DNA from: Propionibacteriaceae bacterium | Lineage (GTDB): Bacteria > Actinomycetota > Actinomycetes > Propionibacteriales > Propionibacteriaceae | Direction of reading: 5' to 3' | Assembly (NCBI GenBank): GCA_030538175.1 | Contig: JAUNUL010000107.1 | Span: 1 to 8,754 of the forward strand | Length of the DNA: 8,754 bases | In this document: positions 1-4,902 of the stretch, piece after piece | Position numbering within the stretch: position 1 is the stretch's first letter | Layout: the number at the start of each line of letters is the position of its first letter | The notes under the pieces: generated by a model | Told to the model about the DNA's origin: nothing | The model's database searches: none | What the model saw: only the letters and a program-made list of their open reading frames with translations | Translations under genes and position numbers: made by a program

Positions 1-2
1 CC

Positions 3-86
3 ACGTTCGAGGAGCCACCCTTCGACGGATTCCCGCCTGGCGCCGACGACGCTCCCCAGGACAGGTGGCCCCGGCGGCCTGAGTGA
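3..86 (+). CDS. C-terminal end of an unidentified upstream protein (partial, 5' end outside window)
   Basis: The reading frame starting at base 3 is open from the window edge to a TGA at 84-86 and gives 27 residues of tail. The visible residues are hydrophilic and rich in proline and acidic residues (for example FEEPPFDGFPPGADD), followed by a short basic end (RWPRRPE). This looks like a disordered C-terminal tail rather than a folded domain. The two other plus frames give Arg/Ser-rich or Arg/Pro-rich translations typical of off-frame high-GC DNA, so this frame is the most plausible one. No catalytic motif is visible and the family cannot be named. A small hairpin overlaps the stop codon. Confidence 0.5.
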   Translation, partial: TFEEPPFDGFPPGADDAPQDRWPRRPE

Positions 87-96
87 GGCCTACCGG
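71..96 (+). terminator. Candidate weak terminator hairpin over the upstream stop codon
   Basis: GGCCT (76-80) pairs with AGGCC (86-90) around a 5-nt loop, and flanking CCGG (71-74) can pair with CCGG (93-96) across a small asymmetric internal loop. The position at the end of the first gene suits a terminator. There is no U-tract, which many actinobacterial terminators also lack. The stem is short, so this is tentative. Confidence 0.3.
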
Positions 97-181
97 ATCG
101 GCGTTGGCTCAGCACAATCCGCAACAGCTTGACGCCGTGGCCGACCAGCGCGGGCTGCGAACTCCCAGCGACGGGAAGAAC

Positions 182-191
182 TTTCGCGAAA
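182..191. promoter_or_regulatory. 10-bp perfect palindrome in the intergenic region before the sigma module
   Basis: TTTCGCGAAA is identical to its reverse complement. It lies about 65 bases before the small ORF and two bases before a GGGACC (193-198) that resembles an ECF -35 element, followed by CGTACT at 213-218. The 87-255 intergenic stretch holds no other convincing gene. An operator for a dimeric regulator, or part of the module's promoter, is possible, but a 10-bp palindrome also arises by chance and I assign no regulator. Confidence 0.25.
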
Positions 192-255
192 CGGGACCCA
201 GGGGCGACCAAGCGTACTCCTCCAAGGTGAACACCCCTCACCCCAAGGAGTCACG

Positions 256-306
256 ATGAGCGCCAGCAAGGTCAACAAGGGCGGCCGGGCCCGCACAGGT
301 GTTTGA
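256..306 (+). CDS. Candidate 16-residue small ORF upstream of the ECF sigma gene
   Basis: ATG at 256 opens a 16-codon frame, MSASKVNKGGRARTGV, closed by TGA at 304-306. The start is preceded by AAGGAG (245-250) at 5-nt spacing, one of the best ribosome binding sites in the window, which is the main reason to take it seriously. The product is basic (Lys5, Lys8, Arg11, Arg13), has no hydrophobic segment, and is too short for family assignment. It lies 96 bases before the preferred sigma start, and only 3 bases before an alternative in-frame GTG at 310. It could be a regulatory leader peptide coupled to sigma translation, a functional micro-peptide, or a chance ORF. The last three residues (TGV) match the end of the secreted protein at 3879-4718, which I treat as coincidence. 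Confidence 0.45.
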   Translation: MSASKVNKGGRARTGV

Positions 307-390
307 ACCGTGCCCAGGCAGCTTGCGACGGCCAGCCCCGGTGGCCTGGCCTCAGGCAGGTCCAGGGTCGCGAGCTCCGGTCTCAAGGGA

Positions 391-399
391 AGGGAAGGG
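391..399 (+). promoter_or_regulatory. Shine-Dalgarno that sets the sigma factor start at GTG 403
   Basis: The purine run AGGGAAGGG lies 3-11 bases before GTG 403, with its AGGGA at 7-nt spacing. No comparable site precedes the earlier in-frame GTG at 310, so 403 is preferred. Starting at 310 would add a 31-residue, low-complexity N-terminal extension unusual for the family. Confidence 0.5.
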
Positions 400-402
400 C
401 TG

Positions 403-1002
403 GTGACGGGTCCACGCCACGGGGCATCGCTCTCCGAGCTGACCGATGTCGAACTCTGGAATGGCGTCTGTGACCGCATCGAATCTGATTTCGCTGGGCT
501 GTTTCAGCGCTACAACAAGGCTGTCTACAACTTTGCCTTCCGGGCAACTGCGTCGTGGAGCGTGGCCGAGGATCTTATGCAGGCAACGTTCGCAACCCTG
601 TGGCGGCGCGCCCGGGAGGGCACGGTCGACCCGCTGAAACGTGACTCGGCGTTGCCGATCCTGTTGGCGATGACCCGCAACGAGGTCCTCAACGACTACC
701 GGATCGGCAAGCGCCGGCTCCGCCTGGTCGAGAAGGTCGAGGAGCAACCGTGGACCGATCCCGACAATGTGGACGAATGGGTCGAGCAGGAGGCCGGGAT
801 GGCACGGGTCCGGCAGGTGCTGGGAAGAATCCCGGAAGGACAGCGGGCCGTGATCGAGATGGTCGTGTGGAGCGGTCTCGATCTGACCGAGTGTGCGTAC
901 GCCCTGCAGGTCCCGCTTGGCACCGTGAAGTCCCGGCTCGCCCGGGCCCGAAAGGAGCTGGCGACCACTGAGGTGGCCGCACTGTTGGGAGGTGACGCGT
1001 GA
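403..1002 (+). CDS. ECF-type RNA polymerase sigma factor (sigma-70 family)
   Basis: This encodes an extracytoplasmic-function sigma factor, 199 aa from GTG 403, a normal size for the family. Region 2 spans about residues 29-105: FAGLFQRYNKAVYNFAFR is the first helix, and WSVAEDLMQATFATLWRRA (52-70) is the -10-recognising part, matching the family's AEDLxQxTFxxxW pattern. Region 4 spans about 135-187, with QRAVIEMVVWSGL followed by a helix-turn-helix ending GTVKSRLARARKEL (173-186) that contacts the -35 element. The linker between them is acidic. No extra C-terminal domain is present. The gene's TGA (1000-1002) overlaps the ATG of the next gene, a membrane protein and probable regulator, so the two are translationally coupled. 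The ECF subgroup cannot be named from the sequence alone. An alternative start at GTG 310 would give 230 aa and begin 3 bases after the small ORF. Confidence 0.93.
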   Translation: MTGPRHGASLSELTDVELWNGVCDRIESDFAGLFQRYNKAVYNFAFRATASWSVAEDLMQATFATLWRRAREGTVDPLKRDSALPILLAMTRNEVLNDYRIGKRRLRLVEKVEEQPWTDPDNVDEWVEQEAGMARVRQVLGRIPEGQRAVIEMVVWSGLDLTECAYALQVPLGTVKSRLARARKELATTEVAALLGGDA

Positions 1003-1796
1003 TGAGTCGTGATCCGCTGCGCGAACGCGACCTCGGCGACCCCACGTCCATCTTTGACCGGATCATCGAGAACGATGCCCGCGAGGCGGCCGCGGCAGAC
1101 CGCGACGACGACGGCATCGAGCTGGCGCCGGTCGTCCCGTTGCGCCGGCGACGCTGGCCGTACGCCGTCGCGGCTGCCGCGCTGGCCGCGGTGATCGCTG
1201 GGACCAGCTGGATCGCCGGCGACCGGAGCTCACTCACCGCGGAGCCGCTGGCCGACCCGACCCCGACCGCGACGGTGCCAGGGACTCCGGGGCCGACGCC
1301 CGAGGAGTTGCGCGAACCCTCTCCCACCCCCGAGCCCACCGGTACTCCTACCCCGACACGGCGCCCCACCCCGACGCCGACCCGGCGTACGCCCAGCGCG
1401 ACCGCGAGTCCGTCGGCCACTCCCACGACGACGGCCTCGACCGATGTGGTGCCGGTCTCCCCGGCCATCGAGCCCCGGCTCCCCACGTTGAGCATCGTCA
1501 GCGCCCGTATCGAGGGGGACAACGTCGTGGTGACCTATTCGGTCTGCACCAACTCGGGACGGATCAGCGTACTGGGGCCCTGGATGACCCTTGAGAACGG
1601 CGCGGGGGGCCCCTGGGACAGCCACTCCTACCGTCATGTCGAACCCGGTCAATGCCTGGTCGAGTCGATCACCAACCCGAAGGGAAGGGATCCCGTACGG
1701 GGAAAGGTGGAGGTCCGGATTGCGTACGACTTCGGCTCTGCCGAGGCGGAAGCGGGGTTTAACACCTACTACGACGTGGCGTTCGACGTGTCCTGA
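1002..1796 (+). CDS. Single-pass membrane protein with Pro/Thr-rich linker and extracellular domain; putative anti-sigma partner
   Basis: The 264-aa product has four parts. Residues 1-50 are a charged cytoplasmic segment with a possible helix (SIFDRIIENDAREAAAADR). A basic stretch, RRRRW (48-52), is followed by one transmembrane helix (about 53-72). Residues 84-150 are a Pro/Thr/Ser-rich linker. Residues 151-264 form a likely beta-rich extracellular domain (SIVSARIEGDNVVVTYSVC) with two cysteines, C182 and C218, that could form a disulfide. The positive-inside rule puts the C-terminus outside. Overlap with the sigma gene stop (TGATG) and the position make an anti-sigma or sigma-regulating role likely by inference. 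However, the zinc anti-sigma HxxxCxxC motif is absent and the cytoplasmic part is short. The start may instead be GTG 999, one codon earlier; GGGAGG at 987-992 serves either. I do not recognise the extracellular domain family. Confidence 0.85.
   Translation: MSRDPLRERDLGDPTSIFDRIIENDAREAAAADRDDDGIELAPVVPLRRRRWPYAVAAAALAAVIAGTSWIAGDRSSLTAEPLADPTPTATVPGTPGPTPEELREPSPTPEPTGTPTPTRRPTPTPTRRTPSATASPSATPTTTASTDVVPVSPAIEPRLPTLSIVSARIEGDNVVVTYSVCTNSGRISVLGPWMTLENGAGGPWDSHSYRHVEPGQCLVESITNPKGRDPVRGKVEVRIAYDFGSAEAEAGFNTYYDVAFDVS
1251..1451 (+). repeat. Pro/Thr/Ser low-complexity linker-coding segment
   Basis: Residues 84-150 of the membrane protein are built largely from Pro, Thr, Ser and Ala with scattered Arg (PTPTATVPGTPGPTP, TPTPTRRPTPTPTRR). 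At DNA level this is a degenerate CCGAC/CCCAC-type repeat. It probably forms an extended spacer that places the C-terminal domain away from the membrane. Such repeats can change length by slippage. Confidence 0.75.
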
Positions 1797-1838
1797 GCGC
1801 TGGTGTCTTCCTGGGCGGTCGCGGTCGCGGCGACGGGC

Positions 1839-1852
1839 TAACGTGCTTGGCA
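1839..1852 (+). promoter_or_regulatory. Candidate leaderless promoter of the M20 dipeptidase (-10 TAACGT)
   Basis: TAACGT (1839-1844) fits the actinobacterial -10 pattern TAnnnT and ends exactly 7 bases before ATG 1852, so transcription would start at or next to the A of the start codon. No Shine-Dalgarno-like purine run is present in GCTTGGC before the ATG, as expected for a leaderless mRNA. No convincing -35 hexamer is seen. Confidence 0.5.
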
Positions 1853-3180
1853 TGAACGAACTTCTCGCTGCTGTTGACCGCGTGCTGCCCTCCGTCCGTG
1901 CCGATCTGGAGCGGTTGGTGGCGATCCCGTCGATCAGTTCCGATCCCGCACATGCCGACGATGTCGAGGCCAGTGCTGCGTTCGTTGCCGACCGGTTGCG
2001 TGAGCTGGGCGGTCAGGTCGAGATCGTCAGCGAGGGCGGTCGCCCGGCGGTGATCGGGCGGTTCGACGGCCCGGAGGGTACGCCGACCGTCACCCTGTAC
2101 GCCCACCACGACGTCCAGCCCGTCGGCGACCCGGCGCAGTGGACCTCGGGGCCGTTCACCCCCACCGAGCGGGGTGACCGGTTGTTCGGCCGCGGAGCGG
2201 CGGACGACAAGGGCGGTTTCGGCGTACATCTGGCCGCGCTGCGGGCCTTCGATGGCAAGCCACCGGTCAACGTGGTCGTCTTCGTCGAAGGCGAAGAGGA
2301 GATCGGGTCCCCGTCGCTGCCGGCGATCTTCGAACGGCACGGGGACAAGCTGGCCTGCGACGTGTTCGTGATCGCGGATTCCGGAAACTGGGCGCAGGGT
2401 GAGCCGGCATTCACCACAACCTTGCGGGGCATGGCGGAGCTGTATGTCGAGGTGTCGACGCTCGACCACGGCCTGCACTCCGGTCAGTTCGGTGGGCTCG
2501 TGCCGGACGCACTGCTGGTGCTGACCCGGATGCTGGCGAGCCTGCACGACACCGACGGTTCGGTCGCCGTCCAGGGTCTGGTGCGGGCCGAAGGGCCGGC
2601 GCTGGACTATCCGGAGGACCGGCTGCGGGCAGAAGCCGGGATGCTCGACGGGGTCGAGTTCATCGGCACGGGTTCCGCGGTGTCTCGCATGTGGACCCAG
2701 CCGGCCATCACCGTGATCGGCATCGATACCGTGCCGGTCGCGAAGGCTTCCAACACGCTCCTGCCGAGTGCCCGGGCGAAGCTGAGCATCCGCATCGCCC
2801 CCGGCGACAAGCCGGAGCGGGCGCAGGCACTCGTGGCGGAACATCTGCGGGCCAACATCCCGTTCGGTGCCCACGTCGAGATCGCCCCGGGTGAGGGCGG
2901 TGCTGCCGCGGAGATGGTGTTGGAGGGTCGGTACGCCGAGATTGCCCAGGAAGCATTCACCGAGGCGTGGGGGATCGCGCCGGTGGAGATGGGCATGGGT
3001 GGTTCGATTCCCCTGGCCGGGATGTTCCAGAAACTCCATCCCGGGGCGCTCGTGCTCGCCAGCGCCGTGGTCGACCCGGATTCGCGGATGCACTCCACCG
3101 ATGAGTCGCTGCACCTGGGCGACTTTGAGAAGGCGTGCAAGGCGGAGGCGCTGTTCCTCCAGCGGCTTGCCGATGGGTGA
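1852..3180 (+). CDS. M20-family metallo-dipeptidase / peptidase
   Basis: The 442-aa product is a two-zinc M20 peptidase, probably cytoplasmic (no signal peptide), hydrolysing dipeptides or similar N-acylated amino acids. The metal-site motifs are all visible: AHHDVQP (84-90), with His85 as ligand and Asp87 supporting it; GRGAADDKG (113-121), with bridging Asp118; EGEEEIGS (146-153), with catalytic base Glu149 and ligand Glu150; Asp176 in IADSG; and His414 in RMHSTDE. The dimerisation lid lies between about 190 and 305 and carries the HSGQFGG motif (209-215), whose His is conserved in the family. Length is normal for the PepV/CNDP-like dipeptidase branch. ATG 1852 is chosen because the reading frame before it is not protein-like and a leaderless promoter ends there. 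The stop overlaps the next gene by 8 nt. Exact substrate is unknown. Confidence 0.92.
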   Translation: MNELLAAVDRVLPSVRADLERLVAIPSISSDPAHADDVEASAAFVADRLRELGGQVEIVSEGGRPAVIGRFDGPEGTPTVTLYAHHDVQPVGDPAQWTSGPFTPTERGDRLFGRGAADDKGGFGVHLAALRAFDGKPPVNVVVFVEGEEEIGSPSLPAIFERHGDKLACDVFVIADSGNWAQGEPAFTTTLRGMAELYVEVSTLDHGLHSGQFGGLVPDALLVLTRMLASLHDTDGSVAVQGLVRAEGPALDYPEDRLRAEAGMLDGVEFIGTGSAVSRMWTQPAITVIGIDTVPVAKASNTLLPSARAKLSIRIAPGDKPERAQALVAEHLRANIPFGAHVEIAPGEGGAAAEMVLEGRYAEIAQEAFTEAWGIAPVEMGMGGSIPLAGMFQKLHPGALVLASAVVDPDSRMHSTDESLHLGDFEKACKAEALFLQRLADG

Positions 3181-3589
3181 TAGGGCCCGTCGTGGGCCTC
3201 GGGGGTACCGGGTGCCGGTTTTCGAGGGGTGGATCGACCGCCAGATCCGCGAGGCGATGGAGCGCGGTGAGTTCGACAACCTCCCCGGTGCCGGCAAGCC
3301 CATCCCGAACCTCAATGACACCGACGAGAATTGGTGGATCAAGGGCAAGCTCGAGCGAGAGGGCATCAAGCCACCCTTGCCCAATGCGCTGGCCCTGCGC
3401 CGTGAGGTCGAGGAGATCCAGCGCACGCTCGCTGATGTGCACTCCGAAGCGCAGGCGCGCGAGATCATCGAGGATCTCAACACCCGGGTGCGTGAGCTCT
3501 ATCTCCACCAGGAGCGCGGGCCGACCATTGTCGTCCGCACCGTCGCCGTTGAGCCGGCGATCGAGCAGTGGCGGCGACGCCGGGTTTAG
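3173..3589 (+). CDS. DUF1992 domain protein (DnaJ-homologue subfamily C member 28 conserved-domain family)
   Basis: The 138-aa protein matches the DUF1992 family by its characteristic core: a WIDRQIREAMERGEFDNLPGAGKPIP segment (about 20-45), then DENWWIKGKLEREG (51-64) and an NALALRREVEEI helix (71-82). The second half is a long, charged, probably coiled helix (83-113), and the C-terminus is basic (WRRRRV). It has no signal peptide or membrane helix, so it is probably cytoplasmic. The biochemical function of the family is not established; eukaryotic relatives carry this domain beside a J domain, which is absent here. ATG 3173 overlaps the dipeptidase stop by 8 nt (ATGGGTGA), implying coupled translation, with no clear Shine-Dalgarno. 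An alternative GTG at 3212, behind a GGGGG run, would remove 13 residues but keep the domain intact. Confidence 0.85.
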   Translation: MGDRARRGPRGYRVPVFEGWIDRQIREAMERGEFDNLPGAGKPIPNLNDTDENWWIKGKLEREGIKPPLPNALALRREVEEIQRTLADVHSEAQAREIIEDLNTRVRELYLHQERGPTIVVRTVAVEPAIEQWRRRRV

Positions 3590-3670
3590 CCACGTGTTGA
3601 TGCAGCAAGTGGCGCTGGCTCTGCCTTTGAACCGACGCGCAACCCTGCCTGAGCGACGCGGCGTACCTCA

Positions 3671-3738
3671 CTTTCCTACCTGAACCCGACGTTCCTACCC
3701 GTGCCCAGGTAGGAAAGAGCGGGCCAGGTAGGGACGTC
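3671..3738. repeat. Symmetric array of four TTCCTACC-type motifs (two forward, two inverted)
   Basis: Four copies of an 8-bp unit occur: TTCCTACC at 3673-3680 and 3692-3699, and its complement as GGTAGGAA at 3708-3715 and GGTAGGGA at 3727-3734. Forward copies are 19 bp apart, inverted copies are also 19 bp apart, and all four are symmetric about 3703.5. Longer pairings exist: CTTTCCTACCTG (3671-3682) with CAGGTAGGAAAG (3706-3717) is a perfect 12-bp inverted repeat, and GACGTTCCTACC (3688-3699) pairs with GGTAGGGACGTC (3727-3738) with one G-U. It lies in the gap between the DUF1992 gene and the secreted-protein gene. It could be a multi-site operator, a structured RNA or terminator, or a dispersed palindromic repeat; there is no T-tract. 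Confidence 0.75.
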
Positions 3739-3865
3739 AGAGCCGCGGGCGGCGCTGGGGCTGGGGCTGGCGAAATCTAACCGTGATTCAGGGAAATGGA
3801 ACCCACGGGTGGGGTGCCGGACTACTACGGGGTGAAGGCCACCCTGAACCCAGGGGGCCGGTCCC

Positions 3866-3872
3866 GAGAGGA
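3866..3872 (+). promoter_or_regulatory. Shine-Dalgarno that sets the secreted protein start at ATG 3879
   Basis: GAGAGGA ends 6 bases before ATG 3879, whereas it abuts the in-frame ATG at 3873 and cannot serve it. Starting at 3879 also gives a clean signal peptide beginning MHRIAR. Confidence 0.6.
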
Positions 3873-3878
3873 ATGATC

Positions 3879-4718
3879 ATGCACCGCATCGCACGCGTCG
3901 GCCTCGCCGCCACAGCCCTTACGCTCGCCCTTGGGATCCCTGGCCTTGCCCAGGCGGAGCCCACCACGCCAGCCCCTGCGCCGGCTGCCACCCAGACCCA
4001 AGCCCCCCGTGTCACCATCACCGAACCCTCGACGAAGTTCGCCCCGGCGTACATCACCGTCACCGGGCTCGCCGACGGCCAGCGGATCACGACCTATTCC
4101 CATGAGGACAGCGTGATCGAAAGCCAGCAGAAGGGCTCTGATCCGCTGCGCGTCCGCATCCCCGCACCCAGGCTCGGGTGGACGGTGGACATGCGACAGC
4201 TCTTCACGGTGGAACTCCCCGGGGGTGCCACCCGCGAAGTCACCTTCATCTATAACGGCGGCGGAGACATCGTCGGCCTGGATCCGCAGCCACCGCAGGC
4301 TGGCCAGTCCATCTCCGTGACGGCCCCCGCAACGGTCAACGGACCTGTGATGGTGACGATCAAGGGTCTCGCCAAGGGTGACGCGGTGGATGTCCGTGGT
4401 TGGCGCAAGGACAAGGCCGATGATCCCGACTATGGCTTCACCATGGTCCAGCAGGGCACCGGCCCACTCACCAACCGGGTCGAACCCCCGCAGGGCGGCT
4501 GGAAGGCCGGTGTGGAGTACACCTTCCAGGTCGTCTTCCCCGACGGCGGCATCGACACCGCCCGCTTCGTCGCTCCCGGCGCCCCGAAGCCCGCAAAGAA
4601 CCCGACCACCAAGCCAGCAAAAACCAACAAGCCGAGCACGACCAGCAAGCCGAGCAAGCCGACCAAGCCCGCAGCCAAGGGCACGTCGAACCGCGGCCTG
4701 GCCAAGACCGGGGTGTGA
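3879..4718 (+). CDS. Secreted protein with two tandem Ig-like repeats, Lys/Pro-rich tail and terminal LAKTG motif
   Basis: The 279-aa product starts with a classical signal peptide: basic MHRIAR, hydrophobic core to about residue 22, and a probable AQA cleavage after residue 26. After a short Pro/Ala/Thr linker there are two similar units. Unit 1 (about 44-127) and unit 2 (about 144-234) share a start of the type VTITEP / VTAPAT followed by ITVTGLADGQ / VTIKGLAKGD, and an end of the type GW..-FTVELPGGATREVTF / GW..-FQVVFPDGGIDTARF; both look like beta-sandwich modules. Residues 236-267 form a Lys/Pro/Thr-rich, wall-spanning type tail, ending GLAKTGV. LAxTG is the class E sortase motif of high-GC actinobacteria, but the stop follows one residue later, so the membrane helix and basic tail needed for sorting are missing. 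Other frames downstream do not supply a helix. It is probably released or ionically held at the wall. Function unknown. Confidence 0.87.
   Translation: MHRIARVGLAATALTLALGIPGLAQAEPTTPAPAPAATQTQAPRVTITEPSTKFAPAYITVTGLADGQRITTYSHEDSVIESQQKGSDPLRVRIPAPRLGWTVDMRQLFTVELPGGATREVTFIYNGGGDIVGLDPQPPQAGQSISVTAPATVNGPVMVTIKGLAKGDAVDVRGWRKDKADDPDYGFTMVQQGTGPLTNRVEPPQGGWKAGVEYTFQVVFPDGGIDTARFVAPGAPKPAKNPTTKPAKTNKPSTTSKPSKPTKPAAKGTSNRGLAKTGV
4584..4679 (+). repeat. Lys/Pro/Thr-rich repeat-coding segment
   Basis: Residues 236-267 of the secreted protein consist of irregular repeats of KP, TKPAK and SKPSKPTKP type, with repeated AGCAAGCCGAGC-like DNA. The strongly basic, extended segment is typical of wall-spanning or wall-binding regions and is prone to length change. 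Confidence 0.7.
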
Positions 4719-4732
4719 CACGCTGCCGGCTC

Positions 4733-4748
4733 GTCCGTGAGCTCGGAC
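4733..4748 (+). terminator. Candidate small hairpin after the secreted protein gene
   Basis: GTCCG (4733-4737) and CGGAC (4744-4748) can form a 5-bp stem with a 6-nt loop, 14 bases after the stop codon. CCGTGAGC (4735-4742) could alternatively pair with GCTCACGG (4793-4800). No U-tract follows. The stronger inverted repeat at 4811-4851 is the better terminator candidate. Confidence 0.25.
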
Positions 4749-4810
4749 TGTCATCCCGCTTCACCTGTGAGTTCGGTGCGGTGACCGTCCCTGCTCACGG
4801 CTCGGCACGA

Positions 4811-4851
4811 CACCCGGCCATCCGGCGCGAAGGCGCTAGGCTGGCCGGGTG
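4811..4851. repeat. Perfect 10-bp inverted repeat in front of purF (terminator or operator)
   Basis: CACCCGGCCA (4811-4820) is exactly complementary to TGGCCGGGTG (4842-4851), separated by 21 bases that contain a further short GCGC-GAAG-GCGC stem (4825-4836). As RNA it would make a strong GC hairpin, suitable as a terminator for the secreted-protein gene even without a U-tract. As DNA the arms flank the candidate purF -10 element (4837-4842), the right arm overlapping its last base and the presumed transcription start, so an operator is equally possible. Confidence 0.6.
4837..4849 (+). promoter_or_regulatory. Candidate purF-purM promoter (-10 TAGGCT)
   Basis: TAGGCT (4837-4842) fits TAnnnT, and a start site about 7 bases on would fall at GTG 4849. 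This gives either a leaderless 17-codon ORF or a 29-base leader for purF. No clear -35 hexamer is visible at the usual distance (around 4814-4819). The same -10-to-start geometry is seen before the M20 dipeptidase gene. Confidence 0.4.
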
Positions 4852-4902
4852 CCTCGTTCCGAGAAGAAAGTGTCGCCATGGTGCGTCCGGACGGCCGGCT
4901 GA
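4849..4902 (+). CDS. Possible leaderless 17-codon upstream ORF overlapping the purF start
   Basis: GTG 4849 lies 6 bases after the candidate -10 and opens a 17-codon frame (MPRSEKKVSPWCVRTAG, first codon read as Met) that stops at 4900-4902. It is in a different frame from purF and passes over the purF ribosome binding region and ATG at 4878, so its translation would compete with or reload ribosomes for purF. It may equally be a chance ORF in the purF leader; there is no independent support. Confidence 0.25.
   Translation: MPRSEKKVSPWCVRTAG

Larger units (their letters stand above)
3590..3878 (+). other. Non-coding region between DUF1992 and the secreted protein
   Basis: This 289-base stretch has no supported gene. 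It contains the symmetric motif array (3671-3738), a short GCTGGG-type tandem (GGCGCTGGGGCTGGGGCTGG, about 3751-3770), an AT-richer GAAATCTAA just after it, and a GGAACCC (3798-3804) resembling an ECF -35 element, with TACTAC at 3823-3828 as a poor -10 candidate (19-bp spacer). The promoter of the downstream gene presumably lies here, but I cannot place it firmly. Confidence 0.5.

Noticed and set aside
129..134. TTGACG as a -35 element before the small ORF
   Set aside because: No TAnnnT -10 occurs at 16-18 bases downstream, so the match is probably chance.
310..402. Sigma factor starting at GTG 310
   Set aside because: The 31-residue extension is low-complexity and lacks a Shine-Dalgarno, while GTG 403 has a strong purine-rich site. 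It is kept only as an alternative.
90..479. 129-codon minus-strand open frame over the intergenic region and sigma gene start
   Set aside because: It is Ser/Pro/Arg-rich low-complexity translation overlapping the sigma gene, with no motif supporting a real protein.
1759..3483. 574-codon minus-strand open frame opposite the M20 dipeptidase and DUF1992 genes
   Set aside because: It is a shadow caused by third-position GC bias; both plus-strand genes have complete family motifs, and the antisense product has none.
3600..3683. 27-codon ORF (ATG 3600) after DUF1992
   Set aside because: No ribosome binding site, no recognisable features, and its end runs into the symmetric motif array, which is better explained as non-coding.
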